A DNA stretch of 64,000 bases from Branchiostoma floridae (lineage: Eukaryota > Chordata > Leptocardii > Amphioxiformes > Branchiostomatidae), in NCBI RefSeq assembly GCF_000003815.2, contig NC_049982.1, positions 30,807,850-30,871,849 of the forward strand, given 5' to 3'. The translations under genes were made by a program, and so were the position numbers. Of the stretch, positions 54,301 through 64,000 are shown piece after piece. The notes beneath the pieces are model-generated. The model had not been told where the DNA came from, made no database searches, and worked only from the letters and a program-made list of their open reading frames with translations. Position 1 is the stretch's first letter; every line of letters begins with the position of its first letter.

Positions 54301-57300
54301 GCAACTTGTGCCTTGCTGCGAAACGACTTGCCTTGTTGCGAAGTGATGATAGTACCAGAAGTGTGACGTCAGCAAAGGGTAAAAGGTGCTTGGCAGTCGG
54401 TATCGGCTCCCGTCTACCTCGGTTGAGGGAAGGTTGGTAGTTTTTGGTGTAAATGGCCTCTGACTGCCAAGCACCTTTGACCCTTTGTTGATGTCACACT
54501 TCCGGTCTGGATGTGTGTCATTTCAACTTGATAAGGACCAGAGTATCTAGGACTGATCGAAAGCTTGTTGGTAAGCGCTTTATTTTGTGTACGGATATAT
54601 GGTTCTTAAAATTTTAACATAACACTGATGAATCATGTCCGCACAGGTGGTACGAGGAGGACATCTTCCTCCATGAGCTGGCTCACGGCCTCCAGGGGCT
54701 GGGCGCCAAGTACGCCATTCCCGGGTGGCAGGACCGGCTCCAGGCGGCCTACAACAGCGCCCTGGCACGAGGCTTGTGGTACAACACCTACGCTAGGACT
54801 ACTATCCAGGAATACTTCGCCGAAGGTGCTTTACAGTTCCGTTACTCCTTATATCCCATTTTGACTACTCTCCAAACAGACGTTAGGCTCCGGCTGTTTT
54901 TTTAACGTTTTTTTAGTCGTTTTTATAGGGCTTTCTATTTTGTCATTTTTTTTGTTGTGTCCGGCCTATAATAGAAAAAATAGAAAGCCCGATAAAAACG
55001 ACTGAAAAAACAACCGGAACCTAACCTCTGCTTGGAGAGTAATTTTCACTAGGATGGCGCTCTTGCCGCGCTCTCTCTTCGCAATAGAATTTGACAGATC
55101 ACTCAACGAATTCTATAGAAAAGAAATGAATCTTTTTTACACTTTGTGTGTTTTGTTGTCTTCACACTTTTACGTATTATATGATATGTCCAGTGTAAAA
55201 GCGAAGGTTATACATATCCTATTTAGGTTGCAATGAGAGCGCAGCGTGATCGCCGTCTAGTGAAAAGGGGTCTTAGTTATTTTTGGCAATTTTGGCAAAT
55301 ATGATACGTTTGAAGAAAAAGTGAAGAAAAATTGATGCGCAAGCGGATGTCATCCAACTATTAGAATAAGAATGCCGTAAGACATATACATGTAGGTAAC
55401 GTTATGTATTGTAAACCGTTAACGTGCATTATCATAGTATTTGGCATACGGTGTTGTTGGTTAACTCGCATATCAAACTGAAAAACTAGAAAAGGATAGC
55501 TACTAAGGAGTGCTGGAGAATTTTCCTGGTATCGTTTGCCTCTGACGACGGGTCTACCGAAAGTGCTAAAAGGAACGCAAAGAAACGAAATGGAACGAAA
55601 AGGAGTGAAAATGAACGAAAATCCAGGGCAAAAATCTGAAGAGAGAAACGCGAGGGTGTAAAATCGTGAACTGATGTACAATCATCATAGTAGTATGATG
55701 TACAATACTTAGGTAATAAAAATCATGTGTATATTAAGTTACAACTTTTTTTTCAGGAGTGCAGAGCTTTTTTAACGTAGATTCGTTCCGTGACCCACCG
55801 GACGGCGCCCACAACAACGTGGACACCCGAGACAAGCTGCGGCAGTACGACCCGACACTGTACGAGCTCATCGCGCAAGTCTTCCCGTGTGCCAACTACG
55901 TCGTGGACCGCTGCTCCAACCAAGGTATAGTGTTAGTCTTTTACTAACACATGACTTACACATAGACTCAGAGCAAGTCCATACTATTAGGCGAAAATAA
56001 TGAAACAAGACTAACCCTATCCAGATTGGGCTTATTTGGGCATTTCCTTGGCAGGGTGGGGGTGGGGGGGTGTCGGTGGGCTCATTTGGCAGGGGGTGAT
56101 TCTTGAAAGTTTGATATCATTATAACGTTATATGACGTGATTATGACGTCATCAATTTATTTTTTGGCTAAAACATGAACTTCCCATAATAGATAACAAA
56201 ATTATTATTCGAAACTTGTATTATTGTATATATGTTTGTATTTTCGTATTGTCCTTTGTTTTTGTGGCGGCATGAAAAAAAGTCAATGAGTGTGTCGTCA
56301 CTATATGTTGGTAAGAAATGGAAAAATTTCTTCAATGTCGTATCCTTCAGGTCTTACGATCAGCGCTCCTCTCAAGATGAACTGCAACACTGACGGGAGC
56401 GGGAGTATCACCGCATACGGTAACAGCGGCAGTACTGAAGGTGACACAGGCGATAGTGATGGCGGAACTGAAGCAGGTAATGTACTGAAGACAGTGACGG
56501 TTGACTCCTTGGTTCTGTAGTTACCGAGACGGGGGCCGATACCGACTGCCAATCACCTTTCCTTTGACCCTTTGCTGACGTCACACTTTCTGTCTGGATG
56601 TATGACTTAGGCTTTGGATCATTTAGACTTGCTAATAATAAGAGGACTGATTGAAAGCTTGTTGGTAAGCGCTTTATTTGGAGTACGGGCGCATGGTTAT
56701 TTTAATTATAACAGAAAATGAAGAGTCCATTGCACGGTATCCCATACTCAGTTTAAGAGTTTCCATTGGATGTCATCCATATTATCAAGGAGGTTAAATG
56801 ATACATGTATAATCAAATCAAATGGCCTATGTACAAAGACATGCAGTGTCACGTACTTTGGTTCATGATTTCGTTCGTTGAAGAGGTTCATCAGTCACGC
56901 ATGAATACAGTTGCTCCAAGTAATGACTGTTTTTAAAGGTAAGGAACATACCTCGAAATTTTCGACGGCTGACCTAGTCTCAAGAGTGACCTAGTCTCGA
57001 TCTTGCGAGAAAGCACGAGACCGAGATCAGGCTTGCGTAGATAATCTGCCCCCTCCCCCGCCTCCTTGCGGAGTAGGGGTAGGTAGGTGGTAGGGGGCAG
57101 ATGATCTACGCATTGCCTTATCTAATCTCGTGCTCTCTCGCGAGATCGAGACTATGTCACTCTCCGTGAACAAGATGGACTGTTAACCGTCGAAAATTTG
57201 GAGGTACATATCTTTAAAAACAGTCATTGCTTGAAGAAAACTTGGAGTAGCCATGATTTCGTTCATGATAAATTCTGGGCGATTGTCATAACCAAGTTTG

Positions 57301-57767
57301 GTTTAATTGCAGAGAACTGTCAGGACTTGAACAGTTACTGTCCTGACTGGGCTGACCAGGGCCAATGTACCGGAGCTTACACAGCCTACATGAGCACAAA
57401 CTGTCAACGGAGCTGTCGCATCTGCGGGGCTGAAGGTTGGTAACGGTTTTCTTATAACTGATAAACTTTGCCGCATATTGCATATATTCCCCCCACCCAC
57501 AAATGGCTACCACACAAATTTGTCATGCCGATGGCTGATTAGTTATCCTGATTGATGAGAAAATGTTACATCGGCCGGCTTTTAAAGTAAAGTTTTCCCT
57601 AGACTATATACCAGTACTATAGCAACTGATGATTTCATTGTTTCTTAGGGTCGAACTGCGTGGACACGAACGACAGCTGCACTGAATGGGCTCAGCGGGG
57701 AGAATGCAACATCAACCCCGCCTACATGAACCAAAACTGCCGCAGGAGCTGTAACCTCTGCCCCTAA
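48315..57767 (+). CDS. Secreted EGF-like / HExxH gluzincin-type metallopeptidase / 2x ShKT protein, 12 exons
   Basis: Exons: 48315-48410, 50536-50653, 51197-51309, 51759-51837, 52427-52548, 53250-53417, 53911-54089, 54647-54825, 55757-55924, 56351-56476, 57313-57435, 57649-57767. All junctions are GT-AG and in frame, giving 529 residues. Residues 1-18 form a signal peptide. A compact Cys-rich EGF-like segment (residues 70-96, CGCGGCTCHAGWMGRTCDC) follows. The catalytic motif is HELAH (301-305). Glu347 is 42 residues after it and Tyr340 lies seven residues before that Glu; EYFAEGVQSFFN then follows. This order matches zinc gluzincins of the M34/ATLF-like type, in which the second Glu is a zinc ligand; assignment to that family is inferred. 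A Gly/Ser/Thr-rich linker leads to two ShKT domains (C452-C487 and C494-C528), each with six cysteines. ShKT domains often sit on animal metalloproteases. Likely a secreted peptidase; substrate unknown. Confidence 0.88.
48777..48986. mobile_element. Palindromic MITE family A, well-preserved copy
   Basis: Ends agttcacctttatccgaggg and ggataaaggtgaact are inverse; the next blocks catatatccgttgt and acaacggatataggttaccc are too. The centre has inverted tttcaaactgcaat / attacaatttgaaa. Confidence 0.85.
49021..49240 (-). mobile_element. SINE 3' portion, minus orientation
   Basis: Matches 62938-63115 in order: cctttccgcacc, catctccgtttcagc, cactacagtaggggg, ctggtagcggtgtg, gttcaactctcgaagtc, gcgcaaagcagagaaagcaa. 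The tRNA-like head is missing. Confidence 0.65.
53760..53900 (+). repeat. Family G repeat, partial, before exon 7
   Basis: Contains gggccatttcaatttgagaa, ggatcagaggactgatagaa and agcttgtttctaagcacttt, ending about 10 bases before exon 7. Shares these blocks with 12700, 54500 and 56600. Confidence 0.6.
54360..54630 (+). repeat. Family G repeat with inverted half, before exon 8
   Basis: Contains gtgtgacgtcagcaaagggt, aaaggtgcttggcagtcggt and an inverted version downstream (gactgccaagcacctttgac, ccctttgttgatgtcacact), then tccggtctggatgtgtg. The inverted halves suggest a fold-back transposon that ends just before exon 8. Confidence 0.65.
54867..55040. mobile_element. Fold-back MITE (family F), intact copy
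   Basis: Ends actctccaaacagacgttag and ctaacctctgcttggagagt. The two arms, cggctgtttttttaacg... and ...actgaaaaaacaaccgg, form a near-complete palindrome with tagggctttctatttt / aaaatagaaagcccg inside. Lies 41 bases after exon 8. Confidence 0.85.
56530..56712 (+). repeat. Family G repeat after exon 10
   Basis: Contains gggggccgataccgactgcc, aatcacctttcctttgaccc, tgctgacgtcacactttctg and aagcttgttggtaagcgctt. Same block order as at 12627 and 54480. Confidence 0.7.
56916..57235. mobile_element. Fold-back element in intron 10
   Basis: The outer arms caagtaatgactgtttttaa and ttaaaaacagtcattgcttg are inverse. They are followed by cctcgaaattttcgacgg / ccgtcgaaaatttggagg and an inner palindrome (ctagtctcgatcttgcgaga / tctcgcgagatcgagac). 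A complete palindromic transposon, ending about 80 bases before exon 11. Confidence 0.85.
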
Positions 57768-57774
57768 ACAATTG

Positions 57775-58292
57775 GTAAGACTGTCACGTGTTCTTCACGT
57801 GATTTTAGGTGATCTTCACGTGATCACTACATGTGACGTTCACGTGATCGCCACGTGAATATCGTAGTACGATGGCCATCATGACTTTGCTATCCATTTC
57901 CGTGGATTGTAGTTAAACTTTTAGCCTTAAGGTGCACTCTCACTGCACTTGCGTCAATCTTGCATCACTGCGGGGTTCCAAAGATATTCAACAAATTTCA
58001 GAGATAAAGAACGATTTTTCCCTTCTTGTGTGTTTTCTCGTTTTCTAAGTCATGCTTATACGTATTAAGCAATATCTAAATAATTTAAAAAATCGGAGAA
58101 AATAACAAAGTAGTGACGCAGTGAACAAGCCCCGCAGTGACGCAAGCTTGACGCAAGTGCAGGGAGAGTGCACACCTCAAAACAACCAAACAGACGTCGC
58201 CATGATAATCTATCGTTTATACACTGATTTCTGACTTACTAGTAACTCTTACACAAAAATTGACTGCAACCCTATTCTTTCTATTTTTCTAG
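57775..58292 (+). other. Probable 3' UTR intron of the metallopeptidase gene
   Basis: A donor gtaaga lies eight bases after the stop codon. A good acceptor (polypyrimidine tctatttttctag) ends at 58292. The interval contains a family C MITE. Splicing in the 3' UTR is inferred from the sites only. Confidence 0.45.
57929..58177. mobile_element. MITE family C
   Basis: Ends aaggtgcactctcactgcac and gtgcagggagagtgcacacc; interior ttcagagataaagaacgatt and agcaatatctaaataattta match 17331-17581. Confidence 0.85.
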
Positions 58293-58601
58293 CATCCATG
58301 ATCCGGGCGTGAAAACAACCATCGTCCCAGCTATGGTAGCCTGTCAATCGTGCATGAGTTCACTTTGTGTGCCCTTCAGTTATTTTGTTCCTTTGTTATA
58401 ACGTTAGCATTTGTTTCCACTGCTGTGGTTGCTTTGACGGTTTAAACACCAGTAGTCTTTGTTCAATGTTGAAACACACCAATTCTTTGCAATAGAATTT
58501 TCTTAATATGTGATATACTTGTATGTATATAAAGCTCTATAACGTTTTACACCTCATAAATCATGTTAACTGCAAAAGACGACAATTTTCGCAAATTCTG
58601 C

Positions 58602-58607
58602 AATAAA
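58602..58607 (+). terminator. Candidate poly(A) signal of the metallopeptidase gene
   Basis: AATAAA at 58602-58607 would end a terminal exon beginning at 58293 if the 3' UTR intron is used. Confidence 0.35.
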
Positions 58608-60021
58608 CATGACTGCACTGTTGATTAGAGTTGACTGAACCTAAGTTAGATGTGATTTTAGGATCTACACATGCTGGATTTAGTCGACCACACAGGCAGT
58701 TTAAGGCCTGTGACACCTGTAGATTCTCAGTCGAGCAGTTATATGGCCATAACTTTTGATGTAACCATCTGTTTTCAACAATTTTTGGCCAGTTAACGTA
58801 ATTCACCCATATTCAAAATATGATGACAAGAAAATTGTGGATCCTCAATATTTTGGGTTTAACAAACCATTTTTTGGTAAAAAATAGGGATGCTATTAAA
58901 ATGGGTCTGTGCCCACTATGAAATGATTGTCTAACTGAGTCATATTTTCTGGAGTAATAGATTATATCTCTGTGAAATCTAATATGCCCGGGGATCTTGC
59001 CGCTTTACATCGGTAAGGCTCCGTTTTGGGGCAAAAACAGAATTTTTGGGTATTTTTCGTACAAATATCAATACAGCCACGGAAATCAAAGATATTGCAA
59101 GAAGGCCCGCTTGATTTCTGAAGGTCTAAGGCTTAATGAACATAAATCTGCACATAACTCGTAATAAAACCAAAATTGTCACAGGCCTTAAAGTGCCCGA
59201 GCACGATATGTACTATGGGCACTTTACTCAATGTGGCTGTGATGCGTGCTACATACGCTTTAATTGAAATGTAAAGCTAGCTCTCAGTCGTGCATATACT
59301 GTTTTTAGATCAAAATGTCTGCAATGTTTTTTTGCGTCGCTGTAAACTTGTGACATTACGATTGTCGGCATGTTAATGCCATATCTTCGGGGGGGGGGGG
59401 GGGGGAGCGCCGCCTAGCGGTTTCTGGCTGCCCTCCGACGGTCTCCATTGGGGGGAAAAACCTTAATGATTTTATATAGCAGTACGTAAATAAAATCTGA
59501 CACAGAAAATCTCTTGGCCCATAGGCATTGTCAGTAAACATAGTTCTAAAGTGTAAGAGACACAAATCCTGAAAAATATGGTATTTTTTGCATAATTATT
59601 CTATGTGTTTGGGGTCATTTGAAGGTCTTGGCCTCACACAGACACCACATTGTATTATACTTTATAATCGGGTTTCTGCTCTCACATATTACAATAAAAT
59701 GGCGTATAGCCTGCAAAGAAATGTCATTAAGCGTTTGTCTCTTTACTTTGTGTATTTATCTTCGCTGGATGGTTGTTTTTTTGTCGGTAGCGTTATTTTT
59801 TGGACGTGATTTGTGTGTTTGTGGATGCCTGTTTGGATTGGATTGATGCTTGGTTTGTGGATAAATCTTAATGTGACACTAAAATGATTTAATATTACTA
59901 TACTGCAACCGAACTTCTATCTACATCGACTTCTATACATGCTATGGTCGTGATGTTGGAGTGGTAGAAAGCTCAGGAGGGCAGAGAGTACGGGGTGTTG
60001 ATTGCCAAACACCCCCAAGTA
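58608..60021. other. Intergenic, no gene seen
   Basis: AT-rich sequence with a run of about 15 G at 59390-59405. Open frames up to 81 codons have no recognisable domain. Confidence 0.5.
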
Positions 60022-60507
60022 CACTACCAAAAATGATTTTTTTCTTATTTTGTTTACCCCATGGACAATTCTCATATGAAGAAAAATATCCCTACAGGAA
60101 GAAAATGTAGAATAAAATTCAAGCAAAACGAGAAACCACATTTTTTAGACTTAAGCAAAATCTTCTTATTTTCATCTTATAATGCAAGAAAAAATTCTAG
60201 AAATTCTTATTTTTTTCTAACCATATTAAACTCTTAAGAATTAATACAAGAATTTTTTTCGTACTAGAAGATAAGTTTTCTGTGAGGAAGCAAAACAAGA
60301 TAAAGAAGGAAAATCATTAATTTTTTGGAAATACAAGAAAACAAATCTCAAATTTTCTCAAAAACTTGGCAAGCAAAAATTTGCTTGCCCCATGGACAAG
60401 CACATTTCTCTAAGATTTCTTGGGGACAGGATAATTTTCTTCATGGAAGATTAAATTTTCTGTGAGGAAGCAAACAAGATAAATAAGAAAAAGCATTTTT
60501 GGTAGTG
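60022..60507. mobile_element. AT-rich DNA element with ends CACTACCAAAAATG / CATTTTTGGTAGTG
   Basis: The terminal inverted repeats extend to cactaccaaaaatgattttt and aaaaagcatttttggtagtg, flanked by TA. Internal segments tttctgtgaggaagcaaa occur twice (60277 and 60459). The CACTA...TAGTG ends could fit an EnSpm/CACTA-type element, but the TA flanks fit mariner. No transposase. Confidence 0.72.
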
Positions 60508-62261
60508 TAGCTTTTTGAACTACACGCCTAAGAACCAATTTAGTTTTAGACTTTGAAAAGTATAACTCAAGAAGGGATTGACAGATCGTCATGATTTTGG
60601 TATGTAGATAGCTTAAGTGATGCATGGTATGATTACATTGTACATAAAACACAAATCATGATAATCTAATTTGCATAATTGATAAACATGTTCTATCTCG
60701 TTCCATGATAGGACTACTCAAACATGTGACGCATGTAAATGAGACATAACATTTAATTTGATAAATAAACATGATGAAAATGACGACAAAAAAACCATAC
60801 ATGTAATCAAAGATGAGATAAGTAAATGGTTAAGTAAAGACAAAAATTCAGTATATGCTTGACATAAAAATTCTGTATATTCATGACATAAAAATGCAGC
60901 ACATCTTTATGATAAAGAATTCGCGAGCTTAACCGCTATGTTATTTGGGAAGAATGAATTTCATACCAATGGATTCAAATGCAGAATTTTTTGTTACTCA
61001 TAGCATAACAATAAATGAATAGTCCACAACGCTGCGTCCAACCAAGCATGAAAACTTTATTGTTTGTTACAACATGGTATTGTCGATGCATTGCTAACAC
61101 GAAGTATAAAAAGTTATATGTTTCTGTAAAGATTCTTTGTGTGTGCATTGTTTTTATTTTTCTCACGAAATGTGAACGCATGCATTAAAATGTGCACGTG
61201 AATACATCCAAATTACAAAATGCATCAGCAAAGTAGAACATGAATTAATAAAACAAACAAACTAAGAAACTAACAAAACATTGACGGAATATTGCGAAGG
61301 TATAGAATGACACATTTGCACAGTCTCCAAGTTAGTGAACAACTGAAGATGACTTGCAAAACATCCAAAAAGTATGCAGTTTTGTTGGTCATCATGAGTA
61401 GAAAAAGAGTAGATGAATGCAAATTACAGTGTAAAAGGTATCTTTTATGTGAAAGAAATTAAATATATATTCAATTCATTTATATACTATATTACTAATA
61501 TGTAGTGAGGTTGATAACACTAGTAGTAAGAGTGACTACATGCATTTCATGTTATTAAGTAATGTATAAAACATGACTATTTTAGGTACCATGCATTGTT
61601 GTATCAAACCAATAAACAGTTGATGATATTTGACATATACATGTAGCCACATCAACGTTCATATATCAATAGCACATGTACAATAATTACACTGTATTGT
61701 ATTGATACTCGTACATGGATTTATGTATTGTCCACCATTTCAACGCAACCATATGGTTTCAGATTCATGGTTTAACTAAATAACCTCTTTGGTTTAACCA
61801 AATTTATAAAACATCAGTAATAACTGTATCATACGAAATCACTACTTAACAGCAAGACACTTATACACTTATTGGTAGTCTAGTCACTGGTATCTACACA
61901 CTCGGTTACTATGCTCATAGATGGTTTTATCTCTAAATTATCTGTGATTCAAAGCAACTTATCCTTTTCTTTAGCCAGTCTCCATATGCTTAGAATGGGT
62001 GTTTATACCATACTTGGTCGTGATACATGTTACATTCGATATGAGTAATCTGTTATGTGATAACTTGGCTTATCACATGGACTTCTACTGTTATCACATG
62101 GCCTTTCATAGAATCATTTAAAGCTGATCTCACTTCAAGTCCTCTTTCCAAAATTTGAATACAGGATTCGAATGTGGCATTGCTGTTGTTACAATGTTTT
62201 GTTCCAGGACACGTTTTGCATTGAGATAACTATGTGCTTTCAATATTTAATGTGCCTTTTT
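60508..62261. other. Intergenic, no gene seen
   Basis: AT-rich. A block near 60552-60600 (ataactcaagaaggga-type, cgtcatgattttggta) also occurs at 8223-8270, so it is probably an old repeat. Nothing else could be supported. Confidence 0.5.
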
Positions 62262-62845
62262 ATAGAATAAAACACGTTGTATTCCGCATCACCCAGGGTA
62301 CCAGCCTGATCGCCGGAAGGATGGCCTGATAGCCCATGGCAGGAGAGCGATCCGACCCGCGGGAGGGCTGGGACCGAGGGTGATGCGGAATACACCGTCT
62401 TGTATTTTATGTATGTCATACCCACATGAGAAGACAAATGTTTTGATGCGAAATGCTCAAGGATTTGAGAAAATTTGGTGCCCTTGAACAAGAATTATCG
62501 CAACAGCAATGTTCCAACGTCCGAATCAGGTGTTCGAATTTTCGACCGCGCCGCACTCGGCATGCGCAGAGTATGTTCGAATTAATCGTTGGAAGCCTAT
62601 GTGATAAAACTCCAAAGCCCGTGTGATACGATTTTTTTATCATCTGGTCCGGAACACCTGTATCGACCGTTATCGTAGCCCAGGCATGACGTGATGTAAA
62701 ATACAAAACAATGTATAATGCATCACCCTGAGTTCCAGCCCTACCGTGGGTTGGATCGCTAAAGCTGATGGGCTATATCAGGTGATCCACCCGCGATCAG
62801 TCTCGTACCTCGGGTAATATGGAATATACACTGTTTTGTATTCTA
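62262..62845. mobile_element. Palindromic DNA element
   Basis: The outer parts tatagaataaaacacgttgt and acactgttttgtattctat are inverse. Each end also has an internal inverted pair (gtattccgcatcaccc / gggtgatgcggaatac at 62278-62395, and a diverged version at 62715-62830). Open frames of 83 and 96 codons on the minus strand lie across it and have no domain. Confidence 0.65.
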
Positions 62846-62866
62846 TCATTATCATCAGTCACTGTG

Positions 62867-63653
62867 TACACTTTTCTCACGCGGCGGCCATCATAGATTG
62901 ACAGCGGGGTCAATGCGGCAAACAGTTAAAAAGTTAAACCCTTCCCGCGCCAAGATGGCGCATAGGGCGGTGCCCATCTCTGTTTCGTTAGCCCTGGGGC
63001 ACACACAACGCAATCACTACAGCAGGGGGCTAGTCCACTGGTAGTGGTGTGTGTTCAACTTCCATACTCTTTCCCGAATGCTGAGTGCTAAGCAGAGAAA
63101 GCAGCATGTACCATTTTTAAAGTCTTTGGTATGACTCGGCCGGCATCGAACTCACGACCTTCCGAACGCAAGGCGAACACTCTACCCACTAGGTCATTGA
63201 GTATAGTGAGGAAAGCCATGTAAAGTGCCTTTCCCAAGGGATCGGTGACACGCAGTCGGATTCGAACCCACAACCTCTCGGTCACGAGGTACAAATTCCG
63301 CCGCTGCGCCACACGATCCCATTGAGGCAAACAGACAAAACTTATTTCTAAAATCAACTCCCATTCAGTTTTTCCCAGCAGACCACACAAATTTTCACAA
63401 TATAAGATCAAATAATAAATATTATAACCAGTGTTAAGCAGTGAAATATGGAGCAATTTAGACAAGCGTACTGATCCCAAAATAAAAACATAAAAATGCA
63501 AATATTTGACGGACATCCAGCCATTCTCTTATTGGTCAATTTTCTAATTTCCATGCTATCATTGGTTGAACTGCTAATTTTGATGGGCAGTCTTTTGTTT
63601 GCCTCATTGGACTCGTATTAGATCTATCATGGCCGCCGCGTGAGAAAGGCGTA
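62867..63653. mobile_element. MITE family H carrying a SINE insertion
   Basis: Ends tacacttttctcacgcggcg and cgccgcgtgagaaaggcgta. Its interior after the SINE (gaggcaaacagacaaaactt through attggttgaactgctaattt) matches 21366-21762. Confidence 0.85.
62926..63320 (-). mobile_element. tRNA-derived SINE, full length, with target duplication
   Basis: On the complement the head starts gggatcgtgtggcgcagcgg and has box B ggttcgaatccgactgcg. A second tRNA-like segment (tagtgggtagagtgttcgcc, gagttcgatgccgg) lies in the body. Flanking sequences caatgcggcaaacag (62911-62925) and attgaggcaaacag (63321-63334) are diverged target duplications. A 142-codon open frame running across it is an artefact. Confidence 0.88.
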
Positions 63654-64000
63654 TTCTATATCTATGCTTCATCTGGGGTGCCATCTGAGGGAATGACATC
63701 TTTCTTCAATATGATGTTTCCATACAGTGCAGTTTCTCTAAAAAAAAGTTGGGAACGAACAACATTAGAAGCTTTCAATTGATTACTAAGATTCTGCGGC
63801 ATTCGCTATATTAGGCCAACAATCATTGTAAAACAAATTCGCATGTATGATATTGTTGTCAATGCAGTCTGAGAACTGATCGACTTGATGTCTTTAAGAT
63901 ACAGAAGTGGCTGTAAAATGAATATAACATGTTTTATTTCAAGAAATCTACACAGAATGAGGTTATTTATTGTACATTAGATTTTAATGGCATTGTTGTG
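63654..64000. other. Window end, no gene seen
   Basis: AT-rich sequence without a recognisable exon, repeat end or RNA gene. Confidence 0.5.

Noticed and set aside
57313..57767. Venom toxin gene, from the ShKT domains
   Set aside because: The domains are two C-terminal modules of a 529-residue metallopeptidase and lack the Lys-Tyr pair.
63088..63516. 142-codon minus-strand open frame as a gene
   Set aside because: It runs across the junction of a SINE and a MITE and shows no protein domain.

Overview
The window looks like a non-vertebrate deuterostome nuclear genome, most likely a cephalochordate (amphioxus, Branchiostoma). The reasons are animal genes with many short introns and canonical GT-AG sites, a stanniocalcin and a Toll-like receptor next to a TEX261 orthologue, and very dense short non-autonomous DNA transposons, tRNA-derived SINEs and mini/microsatellites. 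The species call is inference. The spliced gene models were assembled by hand, and in all five every exon junction keeps the reading frame.

Layout. (1) 328-13007, plus: a four-exon stanniocalcin-like hormone gene with repeat-filled introns. (2) 13008-20270: intergenic, dominated by a 25-bp minisatellite of about 40 copies (15849-16884) and several MITEs. (3) 20271-29276, minus: a six-exon TEX261 (Svp26-type ER-Golgi protein) gene, with introns packed with hAT-like and TA-flanked MITEs, one nested in another. (4) 31055-34605, plus: a three-exon leucine-rich-repeat protein with a Cul2-box and a BC-box-like motif, probably a CUL2-elongin BC substrate receptor of a ZYG11/ZER1-like kind. (5) 36305-43817, plus: a five-exon Toll-like receptor whose cytoplasmic side continues past the TIR domain into a ZU5 domain and an UNC5-like DEATH domain. 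Two kappa-B-like and two AP-1 motifs lie upstream. (6) 48315-57767, plus: a twelve-exon secreted protein with a Cys-rich EGF-like segment, a HExxH zinc-metallopeptidase core and two C-terminal ShKT domains, followed by a probable 3' UTR intron. (7) 58608-64000: no gene seen, only transposable elements, including a SINE inserted in a MITE with a visible target duplication.

The genes are not an operon and share no single pathway. The most unusual item is the LRR-TM-TIR-ZU5-DEATH receptor. It combines a TLR sensor with an UNC5-type cytoplasmic death module, and its linker carries a TRAF6-type motif, so it could signal without the separate TIR-DEATH adaptor that TLRs normally need. I do not recall this architecture being described. 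The secreted metallopeptidase, the stanniocalcin without the usual C-terminal dimer cysteine, and the Cul2-box LRR protein are secondary points of interest.
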